From: Planctomycetota bacterium
Lineage (GTDB): Bacteria > Planctomycetota > Planctomycetia > Gemmatales > Gemmataceae
Direction: 5' to 3'
Assembly: GCA_016195405.1 (NCBI GenBank)
Contig: JACPZP010000052.1
Location: 16,835-80,834 of the forward strand
Length of the DNA stretch: 64,000 nucleotides
Shown here: in pieces, positions 38,264 to 45,435 of the stretch
Numbering within the stretch: the stretch's first letter is position 1
How the letters are laid out: the number at the start of each line of letters is the position of its first letter
Notes under the pieces: generated by a model
Told to the model about the DNA's origin: nothing
Seen by the model: only the letters and a program-made list of their open reading frames with translations
Database searches by the model: none
Made by a program: the position numbers and the translations under genes

Positions 38264-39346
38264 TTACAGTTTGTGGAAACCTCTAATGATTTCAGAGTAC
38301 GCGGTGTCAACTCCAATTGACATATCCAGAGTCAACGGCAAGCCGAGAATCGATTCCAGCGGCTCCAGACACTTATCCCAGCAAGCAAGCGCCTCAAGCA
38401 CCTTGTTCTGAATTCCACGAGCGATCTGAAGCGGGACCACCGCTAACGCCGCCTTGGCGACGTAGGGCCGCACATCGGGAACCTGCCCCACAACTTCCAC
38501 GCCCGCAACGTGATCGAGTTCCAAGATGGCGCGTACCGGTTTCCTGCCCACGATCATGAGCCTTGCGCCGCGCACGCACGCGTGAATTGCCGGCCAAACG
38601 CTCTTGCAGAACCAGCATATTCCCGCCACGTTTGGATGATAATCCAATGCTCCGACGAACACGCAGATCGGTTCATCCGCCTGCGGCGCAACTTGAAAAT
38701 AGTCGAGATCGACGCCGTTCGCGATGGCTTGCACTTCGCCCGCCGAGCAGAAGCTGCGAAACAAGGCTGTCTCCGCTTGGCTGACGAGCGTCAAGGCCCG
38801 GCACGTCTGCGCCAGTTTCTCTTCGTATTTTCTCAAGCGGCGTCCTTCGAGCCGGTAAAGCCAACCTTTGACACCCGTGCGCGCGGCGCCGTAATCGAGC
38901 CACTTCTGACTGTCAACGTCGATGAGATCGACCACGGCAGGAATGTCGCGTAGCTCCGTCGCCTCAAAATATGGCGCCATGCCCGAAGACGACGCGAGCA
39001 AGACTTCGAAGTTTACCAGCGTTGCCCATTGCTTGATGCGCCGCTGTAGCTCCGGAGCGTGAAAAACAGCTTGCGTCGCTGCTCGTCCCCTCGCCAGCGA
39101 TCCAAGCGCCCGCAGCCAGCGCGACCCGCCGGGCGCCGGCGCGATCGCCACTTCCCGGCAGAGCGATTCCAGCGTCCGGCGCGCGTCGTCGTCAACGGGC
39201 TCGTCCGCCAATGACGCCAAGTAGACGTCGGCGCGATCGGCCAGAAACCGAAGGAAGTGATAGGTCCTTATGCGATCGCCCTTGTCGGGCGGATAAGGGA
39301 CTCGATGAGTCAGATACAGCAGCTTCGGTCGGTGTGCGAGCGGCAT
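38264..39346 (-). CDS. TIGR03087-like exosortase-system glycosyltransferase with abnormal C-terminus
   Basis: The 360-aa product begins MPLAHRPKLLYLTHRVPYPPDKGDRIRTYH-like residues, the family N-terminal signature, and continues with LTLVSQAET, AIANGVDLDYF, FVGALDYHPNVAGICWF and VPLQIARGIQNKVLEALA. In this family the next residues are normally GRPVV-like and a domain of about 60 residues follows. Here the frame instead ends CWDKCLEPLESILGLP and about 30 unrelated residues. The terminus looks replaced by a rearrangement or deletion, which may impair nucleotide-sugar binding. The start at ATG 39346 gives a typical N-terminus; a TTG at 39424 would overlap the previous gene. Neighbours include the PF02397 transferase and EpsI. 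Confidence 0.8.
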   Translation of the reverse strand: MPLAHRPKLLYLTHRVPYPPDKGDRIRTYHFLRFLADRADVYLASLADEPVDDDARRTLESLCREVAIAPAPGGSRWLRALGSLARGRAATQAVFHAPELQRRIKQWATLVNFEVLLASSSGMAPYFEATELRDIPAVVDLIDVDSQKWLDYGAARTGVKGWLYRLEGRRLRKYEEKLAQTCRALTLVSQAETALFRSFCSAGEVQAIANGVDLDYFQVAPQADEPICVFVGALDYHPNVAGICWFCKSVWPAIHACVRGARLMIVGRKPVRAILELDHVAGVEVVGQVPDVRPYVAKAALAVVPLQIARGIQNKVLEALACWDKCLEPLESILGLPLTLDMSIGVDTAYSEIIRGFHKL

Positions 39347-39420
39347 CAGCGCCAATACCGATTCAACTTGGACTCTGGTTTTCCGTTTAGACGTCAGTTG
39401 GCGGCTTGAAAAAATCGGAT

Positions 39421-40314
39421 TCAAGCGGGTTGCGGCTCCGTAGCCACGGACTCGACCTGAACGGTGGGAAGGTGATTCGCAGGAAGGTTTATGGACGGCG
39501 TGTCAACGGAAGGGAGATCGCTTGAAGAAAGGCGTTCCGGCGCCTCGATGGACGGCATATCGTAAACCGATTCCACCGCTTCTCCACCTGGCAGCTGCAG
39601 GATCGCCCGGGTAAGCCTACCGGGTATGGCCAACAGGTGAAACAAGGTGCCTAGCAAAATGCGGAAATCGAGCCAGAAGCCGAGGTTCTCGACGTAATGA
39701 AGATCGTGAGCGAGCTTTCGGCGGACACTGTGAAGGTCCGTGTCGGGGGGGAGCTGCACTTGGGCCAAGCCGGTGATTCCGGGCCGAACCAAGAGTCGAT
39801 CGCGGTAGCGTGGCAGGGCTCGTTCCAAGGGAGGCATGAACTCGGGGCGTTCGGGGCGCGGACCGACCAGACTCATCTCGCCGCGCAAAACGTTCCAAAG
39901 CTGCGGCAGCTCGTCGATGTGAGAGCGGCGCAGAATCTTGCCGATCCAAGTCACGCGCGGATCGCCCGGCATGGACCAGCGAATTCCGGATTCCTTTTCG
40001 CACTCGTGTGCCATCGTGCGCACTTTATAAACGGTGAACAGGACGCCTCCGTGTCCCACACGGACCTGAGAGTAAAGCACCGGCCCGCGCGAGGTTAATT
40101 TAACGAAGAGCGCCGCCAGGAAAAGCAGCGGACTGGTAAGCAGCAGAATCGTCAGGGCAGCGAGAAAGTCGAGGCCGACTTTTACTTTGCCCGAGCGAGC
40201 CGCGGCCAATGAAGGGACGGGTTGTTTCAATGTATATGCTTTCAATCCAGTTCTCGGCGACGGGGTGAGGGATGCAAGACTCATGTTGTCACCACGGTAA
40301 GAAAAACAGCGCAT
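39421..40314 (-). CDS. Polyprenyl-phosphate sugar phosphotransferase (PF02397)
   Basis: The 297-aa protein has one N-terminal hydrophobic segment (about 47-72: LDFLAALTILLLTSPLLFL). The PF02397 catalytic core follows: GPVLYSQVRVGHGGVLFTVYK, VRTMAHECE, RRSHIDELPQLWNVLRGEMS, VGPRPERPEF and RPGITGLAQV. This is a monotopic phosphoglycosyl transferase that puts the first sugar-1-phosphate on undecaprenyl phosphate, initiating the repeat unit. The Pro/Ser-rich C-terminal tail of about 50 residues (PSIEAPERL, PSVDTPSINLP) is unusual. ATG 40314 is taken as the start; ATG 40284 is an equally possible one. The stop overlaps a TTG in the next frame. Confidence 0.93.
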   Translation of the reverse strand: MRCFSYRGDNMSLASLTPSPRTGLKAYTLKQPVPSLAAARSGKVKVGLDFLAALTILLLTSPLLFLAALFVKLTSRGPVLYSQVRVGHGGVLFTVYKVRTMAHECEKESGIRWSMPGDPRVTWIGKILRRSHIDELPQLWNVLRGEMSLVGPRPERPEFMPPLERALPRYRDRLLVRPGITGLAQVQLPPDTDLHSVRRKLAHDLHYVENLGFWLDFRILLGTLFHLLAIPGRLTRAILQLPGGEAVESVYDMPSIEAPERLSSSDLPSVDTPSINLPANHLPTVQVESVATEPQPA

Positions 40315-40321
40315 GAAGCGC

Positions 40322-41026
40322 TTAATCCTCTGTCCTGGGAGAGTTGGGCGTGGAGGGCAACGGCGGAGAGAGCAACGGTGTGGAGAGCAAGGCGTGGTTC
40401 AGCGCGGGAAGCAATTGCTGAAGGAAGCGGTCGCAGGCGGTTTCCTCGAGCTTCGCATCCCCGTAGGCGGGTTCACGAATGACGTAGAGTTTGTACAGGG
40501 CGGGTCGGACGGCAAACGCGGCCCGGGGATGGTCCGGCGCTTGCCATTCGTCGTTTCCAAGCCATGTCCAGAAGATTCGCAGTTGATGCGTCCCGGCGGC
40601 ATCCGATCTCCTGAAGTTGCCGACAAAGAACTCCGCATTTCCACCTTCCGTTTCCAGCGCGATTGCGCGCCGGGCTGGTTCCCCCGCCAGGACGAACCCC
40701 GCTCCGCGATAGCACACGTCCGGTGAATGCACCGCCATCGGTCCTGAGCGGCCGCACATCAGCAACACCGTGAACGATCCGTTTTCCTGCGGGGACGCGA
40801 ATCGCCGGAGCGTGTACGCGACCACGCCTGCTTGCGACGCTTGTCGAGGATCAAGCACCTGGTCCTGTCCGGTCCAGACGCCGATTTGCTCCGGCGCCGT
40901 GTCCACTCTCGCCGCGGCGTGCGTCAACGCCTCGGACTGCGCCCAGCGCCCGGTCCACGAGCCGTGGACGAACCCGGAAAACAGAAGCACTAGGCTTAAG
41001 AGCAGCGCGGGTGAGTATTTGCGCAT
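40322..41026 (-). CDS. epsI: Exosortase-associated protein EpsI
   Basis: The 234-aa protein has an N-terminal membrane anchor (about 6-24) and the EpsI signature VHSPDVCYRGAGF, with YTLRRF, LLMCGRSGP and FWTWLG further on. EpsI-type proteins accompany exosortases and are thought to act in polysaccharide or protein processing at the periplasmic face; the exact reaction is unknown. The gene sits between the PF02397 transferase and the Wzz/BY-kinase, two genes downstream of the exosortase, the usual arrangement. The C-terminal Ser/Pro-rich tail (LLSTPLLSPPLPSTP) is extra. ATG 41026 lies 11 bases after the previous stop. Confidence 0.9.
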   Translation of the reverse strand: MRKYSPALLLSLVLLFSGFVHGSWTGRWAQSEALTHAAARVDTAPEQIGVWTGQDQVLDPRQASQAGVVAYTLRRFASPQENGSFTVLLMCGRSGPMAVHSPDVCYRGAGFVLAGEPARRAIALETEGGNAEFFVGNFRRSDAAGTHQLRIFWTWLGNDEWQAPDHPRAAFAVRPALYKLYVIREPAYGDAKLEETACDRFLQQLLPALNHALLSTPLLSPPLPSTPNSPRTED

Positions 41027-41037
41027 GAGCTAGGGAA

Positions 41038-43263
41038 TCATTTCGCGGGCGTGGAGGGAACGGACGCTGGAGCCTCGGCCTCGGGAGACGAATAGTACTT
41101 GTAGGTGGAACCATAAGAATCCAAGGGCGCGCCGCCGACCACGGCCCCGAGAATGCGGATGTTAAGTCGAATCAAGCGCTCATAAGCCGTGAAGATCGCC
41201 GGCAGCCGGCTGACGTCGCGCAGCACGGAGAAAATCACGCCGTCTACGTGTTGGCCGATAGTAAGCGAGTCGGCGACGGCCAGCACTGGTGCGGAATCGA
41301 TCACGATGAAGTCAAACTGCGCTTTCAACTCTTCCACGATTCCGGCCAGGCCCTGCTGGGAAAGGTTGCTGAGCACCATCGGGCTCCATTGTCCGGCGGG
41401 GATGAACGACAGACCGTCCACCGGGCCTGCTCGGATTACATCCTTGGTTGCAGCCTGGCCCAGGATTAATTCGCTGATTCCCGGTCCGAGCGGCTGGTTG
41501 AATATCTTGTGAAGCGACGGCTTGCGCAGGTCGGCGTCAATCAAGAGACACCGGAACCCTGCCCTGGCGAGACTGGCGGCCAGGTGTCCGCTGACGAGCG
41601 TCTTGCCTTCGCCGGGCGAAGCGCTGGTGACCATGATGGTCTTCAGCGTGCCGACCCGCGCGGAATGCACCAAGAGGGTGCGCGTGGCGTCGATGGATTC
41701 ATTCAAGAGATGTTTCCAATATTGGGCGTCGGCCGTTGTGCCCGAAAGCAGGCGCGGTTTGCGGGAAGGGAGCATCGGAATCGCGCCGACGAGCCTCATC
41801 CCCAATCCTTGGACGATGTCATTCACGCCGCTCACGCGCCGGGTCCGAAATTCCAGGAGCGATACGCCGAGAACCGCCAAACCGAAGAGTCCAAAGGCGG
41901 CGAGCCCGGCCGTCTTCATTTGGCTTTTCTTGTCTTGAACGAGCACCGCATGTGCTTTTTCAAGCTCTGTGACCCGATCCGGAGCGTCAAGCTCGACCAG
42001 CAGCATCTCCTTCTGCTTGCCGATGGTGGTTGAGATTTCCTTGTCGTAGGCGAGTTCCGCTTTCAGCCATTCATGGTCGACCGCCTCCTTGCTGAACTTC
42101 TCAATGCCAATCAAGCGCTTTTCCACGTCCTTTTTCAGGACCTGCTCCACATTCTTGAGGAACTCTAATTGTTTATTCTGGGCTTCGACGTTGAAATTCG
42201 CATTTTGCGATGCCTTGGCGCGCTCGCTCTGTTCGGCGCGGCCGCGCAACTCTGCACGCTTATCGGCGAGCTTCTTCTGGGTACTGTTAAGATCTACCTC
42301 AACCTCCTTGTACCTTCGTTCGTCCTTGAAGGAGTTCTTATAGTTCTCCATTTTCGCCGTTAAGAAATCGATTTCGCCCTGCAGCCCCAGCACTTCTGGA
42401 TCCTTGGCGATGGACTTCTCAAGCGCCTCCGGCGAGATCGCCAAAATCAGGGCTTTGGCGGGATCGATCAATCGGAGTTCGGCTTGTTTGATCTGCCATT
42501 GGTAATCCATCAGCTGCTTTCGGGTAACCTCAAGTTCATTCAATTCAAACTTATACCTCAGCTCTACGGTCTTTGGGTTCCCCGCGCGAAGGTCCTCTTC
42601 CAATTGCTTAAGTCTCTTGACCTTTTCGCGCTGGTAATCCTCGTATTGGCTCCAAAGATCCTTCAACTTATCCAGCTTCCGAAGCCGCGCGGTTTTCTCC
42701 TTGTTGACGATTTCTTGCAAGTACGCTTCACGGACGGCGTTGACGATGATCTTCATCTCCTCCGCCTTGTCGCCAAACAGCGCGATCGAGAGGATGTCCG
42801 GCGCCAGCGCGAAATCCACCTGCAAGTTTTTTTCCAACCATTCCGTGGGTTCCGCATGCGCTTTGATCAAAGAGAGGTTCGCAACTTCGTGGTCCTTCAA
42901 CACCCGATTCAGCACCAGCCGGCTCTTGATCATCGCCACCTGGGAGCGTTGATAGCTGGTAAAGTCGGCTCCTGGCTCGCGCGCGTTGAAGACCACAACC
43001 GGCTGAACCATGGCGACGTGCAGCGTCGTGCGCGCCCTGATCACCGGCGGCGTCATGATCCACAAGATCGCGGCGCCCATGCCGCCGAGCAGAACACCTA
43101 GGGTAACGGCCAAGATCCACCGACGCCGGAACGCCTGCAGCAAAGCTAACGGCGTCGGCGTCGCGGTCAATCCAGGCGGCTGCTCAATTTCCGCCGACGG
43201 AATCATCTGGCCCACGAGGGCCGACGGATTCATTTCGGGCTTGATGTCGTGAAGGTCATTCAT
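41038..43263 (-). CDS. Polysaccharide co-polymerase fused to BY-kinase (Wzz/Wzc-like)
   Basis: From ATG 43263 the 741-aa protein has a first membrane segment (about 48-70), a long periplasmic coiled coil (about 170-430; repeated KLKDL/ELR/KKL patterns) and a second membrane segment near 455. A cytoplasmic BY-kinase follows with Walker A SASPGEGKT, Walker A' CLLIDADLRKP and Walker B FIVIDSAPV. The C-terminus carries a Tyr group (YGSTYKYYSS), the expected autophosphorylation site. Such proteins control chain length and secretion through cycles of Tyr phosphorylation. No dedicated phosphatase or outer-membrane Wza was recognised. A longer frame from 43389 overlaps the exosortase gene and was not used. 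Confidence 0.94.
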   Translation of the reverse strand: MNDLHDIKPEMNPSALVGQMIPSAEIEQPPGLTATPTPLALLQAFRRRWILAVTLGVLLGGMGAAILWIMTPPVIRARTTLHVAMVQPVVVFNAREPGADFTSYQRSQVAMIKSRLVLNRVLKDHEVANLSLIKAHAEPTEWLEKNLQVDFALAPDILSIALFGDKAEEMKIIVNAVREAYLQEIVNKEKTARLRKLDKLKDLWSQYEDYQREKVKRLKQLEEDLRAGNPKTVELRYKFELNELEVTRKQLMDYQWQIKQAELRLIDPAKALILAISPEALEKSIAKDPEVLGLQGEIDFLTAKMENYKNSFKDERRYKEVEVDLNSTQKKLADKRAELRGRAEQSERAKASQNANFNVEAQNKQLEFLKNVEQVLKKDVEKRLIGIEKFSKEAVDHEWLKAELAYDKEISTTIGKQKEMLLVELDAPDRVTELEKAHAVLVQDKKSQMKTAGLAAFGLFGLAVLGVSLLEFRTRRVSGVNDIVQGLGMRLVGAIPMLPSRKPRLLSGTTADAQYWKHLLNESIDATRTLLVHSARVGTLKTIMVTSASPGEGKTLVSGHLAASLARAGFRCLLIDADLRKPSLHKIFNQPLGPGISELILGQAATKDVIRAGPVDGLSFIPAGQWSPMVLSNLSQQGLAGIVEELKAQFDFIVIDSAPVLAVADSLTIGQHVDGVIFSVLRDVSRLPAIFTAYERLIRLNIRILGAVVGGAPLDSYGSTYKYYSSPEAEAPASVPSTPAK

Positions 43264-43315
43264 CTTATTCGCATTCCGTTCTTCGTTTTTGGTCGCTAGG
43301 TGACGGTCGGGCCGG

Positions 43316-44245
43316 TCAGGTTCCGGCATGAATGGGAACCTTGGACGGCGGAACGTCGTGATAATACGGCCCCCTGGTTTCCTCGCCATCTTCGACCACG
43401 ATCAACCAATCCAGCAACTTGATTTCCAGCCATAAAAGAAGCAAAGCGACCGGCATCATCGCCCAGCCCACCAACTGATCGAAGTCCGCCGTCTCGACTC
43501 CGAACCCACTCGCAAGAAGGCCGGTCGCCGTAATACGCAGAATGTTCGCCAGGAGCGCGATCGGCAAGCCGCTGCACGCGACGAGCGCCTTTTCCCACCA
43601 CGACCGTTCGCAGCACAACGCCACCGCGCTCGTCAACGCGAACAACGTAATCATCATCCCCAGGCCGCCGCACGCTTCCACCACGCCGATTCGTAGATCG
43701 TTCACAATGATGACGTTCCCCTCGGCGATCGCCGGCAGCCCAAGAACCTGCAGCATGAAGGCGCTCCCAACCGTCGCCATCTGCCGCAACGGAAGCGACA
43801 GCGCCTCTTCGACGCGGAAGGGGGTCGGCACCGTGAACAAGAGCACGGCCAAGCCGGGAGCCGTCCATCGCACTAAAGGCCAACCGCCCACGCAAAGAAC
43901 GCAGCCGGCAAGCACGACGATCAGGGACAGGACGTCCAGCGTTCCAAGAAAAAAAAGCGTAGCTATGAAACGAATGCACATTCCCAGGACGACCAGCAGC
44001 ACTCCTTGCCAGGAAAACGAGGCGGTCCACCCAGGAAACGGCTCGCGGCGCCACCAAACGACCCCCACTGCCAATAATGGAATCACGAATCCTAGACTGT
44101 ATTGAGGGTCGCTGTTCCAACGCTCCATCACCTCCAAAAAGGTCGGCCAGTAAGACCATCCCAGAAGGCTTAGAAGCACCAAAGCGATTAGGAGTCCCCG
44201 AAGGTAGGGTTCTCTCCGTTCCGACTCAAGCGTCTGAAAGCGCAC
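43316..44245 (-). CDS. Exosortase (Asp in place of the catalytic His)
   Basis: The 309-aa protein has about eight membrane segments and the exosortase motifs VVEACGGLGMM (Cys192), ANILRITATG (Arg237) and DQLVGWAMMPVALLL. Aligned with other exosortases, position 256 (four residues before GW) should be His, as in DHLIYGW or HDWAGW sequences, but is Asp (GAT at 43480-43478). Exosortases cleave PEP-CTERM-type C-termini at the periplasmic face with a Cys-Arg-His set. A changed His suggests altered or lost activity. The start is GTG 44245 with AGGGG seven bases upstream, the first gene of the locus. The minus strand of the spacer has TTGACA at 44441-44436 but no clear -10. Confidence 0.9.
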   Translation of the reverse strand: MRFQTLESERREPYLRGLLIALVLLSLLGWSYWPTFLEVMERWNSDPQYSLGFVIPLLAVGVVWWRREPFPGWTASFSWQGVLLVVLGMCIRFIATLFFLGTLDVLSLIVVLAGCVLCVGGWPLVRWTAPGLAVLLFTVPTPFRVEEALSLPLRQMATVGSAFMLQVLGLPAIAEGNVIIVNDLRIGVVEACGGLGMMITLFALTSAVALCCERSWWEKALVACSGLPIALLANILRITATGLLASGFGVETADFDQLVGWAMMPVALLLLWLEIKLLDWLIVVEDGEETRGPYYHDVPPSKVPIHAGT

Positions 44246-44490
44246 TCCGTGCCCCTGGGTTAACCCGTTATCGCAGTTCGATTAAGTTCGAAGCCGGGTG
44301 AAGAGCAAAATCCAGGCCGATAGACTGGATCTGGAACGGGATCGAAGTGTCCGACTTTATCCTGTTGAGCGGAAGAGCGTTAGGAATACATCAAAATAGG
44401 CAACATGAATGAATCGGAGGGGCCCACGCGGAACTTGTCAATCTTCCTTTACACGGTTTACAGACCCTTGGGACATGTTGATAAGAGCTG

Positions 44491-45240
44491 TTATGGATTG
44501 GCGCTTACCCACCGCGCCGGCGGCTCCCAGCCATGGGCCAAACTGAAACGCCGGCTGAGGTAAAGGTTGTGCGAATGATCGAAGAAGAGATCGTGTGGGA
44601 ATGTAGCCCCTGGCCGGGATGTTTCCGCGTCGACAAGTCCCGTGGCCACGATCGCCTCCATCACCAGTTCCGCGCAATAGTACGCGTCACGCTCGCCGCG
44701 CGGCTTGCCCAGAAAATAGGTGCGCAGAGGACCGCGGGCGCGAATCGGCGTCAGCATTCCTCCCATGCGGATCAACGCAAAACGCTTGCCTTCCTGCCGC
44801 ATCGCGAAGTTGGTGAGGCATGCCGACTCTTCCGGCGTGAGCGGCGTCCGCCTCTTGCGAATCCACACCCTGCCTTTGGCTTCATATTCGCGCAGGTGCG
44901 GCAACAAATCGACCACGCCGATCCACAAGGTGTCGTTCGGTCCGGCTTCCAGAAGCGCCAGGCTGCCGTCGGGCCGCGCCACCACGAGGCCGGAATTGTG
45001 CGGCTCGTAGGCGAAGGCCAAGTTATGAGTGATCGTCCAGAATCGGTCCGGATCGGTCGCAAGAAGGATATCTCCGGGTTGCGGCACATAGGCCGTCGCT
45101 TTGCCGCGCAGGCAATGATCGATGCAATACGCGGGCTCATACAGGAAGGAGCAGTCCTTTCCCGAAGCAGAGTCGCCCGGAGCAAGTAGAAAGCACGCCG
45201 CGAGAACGGGAAGGAGATGACAACTCATGAAGCGATCCAT
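44491..45240 (-). CDS. YiiX-like papain-fold hydrolase, secreted
   Basis: The 249-aa product begins MDRFMSCHLLPVLAACFLLAPGD-like, a signal peptide with a probable cleavage after SAS or SGK (about residue 25). The catalytic pattern of permuted NlpC/P60 YiiX proteins (family C92) is visible: His and Ser in THNLAFAYEPHNSGLVV, YYCAELV with the likely catalytic Cys, and EAGPNDTLW. It probably acts as an amidase or peptidase on the cell envelope. An alternative start is ATG 45228. The gene is separated from the exosortase locus by 245 bases and from the giant heme protein by 195 bases, so it is likely transcribed independently. Confidence 0.8.
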   Translation of the reverse strand: MDRFMSCHLLPVLAACFLLAPGDSASGKDCSFLYEPAYCIDHCLRGKATAYVPQPGDILLATDPDRFWTITHNLAFAYEPHNSGLVVARPDGSLALLEAGPNDTLWIGVVDLLPHLREYEAKGRVWIRKRRTPLTPEESACLTNFAMRQEGKRFALIRMGGMLTPIRARGPLRTYFLGKPRGERDAYYCAELVMEAIVATGLVDAETSRPGATFPHDLFFDHSHNLYLSRRFSLAHGWEPPARWVSANP

Positions 45241-45435
45241 CCGTGGACGAGAGAGAACCCTTGAACTTATCGGCAAATCGCGTTCAAAGCGGGAATGATG
45301 GCGTCCCGGAACAGAGGCGATTCGGTGGGAATGTGCCGAAGAGGCCGACTTTGCGGGACCCGAACGAAGCCGTTACGTTGCGCGCTCGCATCGCCCCCGA
45401 GGCGCGACGCGAACGCGAAACGTAAACGGCGCGGG

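Noticed and set aside
40322..44245. Idea that the exosortase and EpsI genes are a proteobacterial XrtA import
   Set aside because: Composition matches the neighbours, and planctomycetes have their own exosortase systems, so no transfer is needed.
44436..44441. TTGACA (minus strand) upstream of the exosortase as a promoter
   Set aside because: There is no matching -10 at a normal distance (TCCGAT at 17 bases is poor), so it is mentioned only in the exosortase entry.
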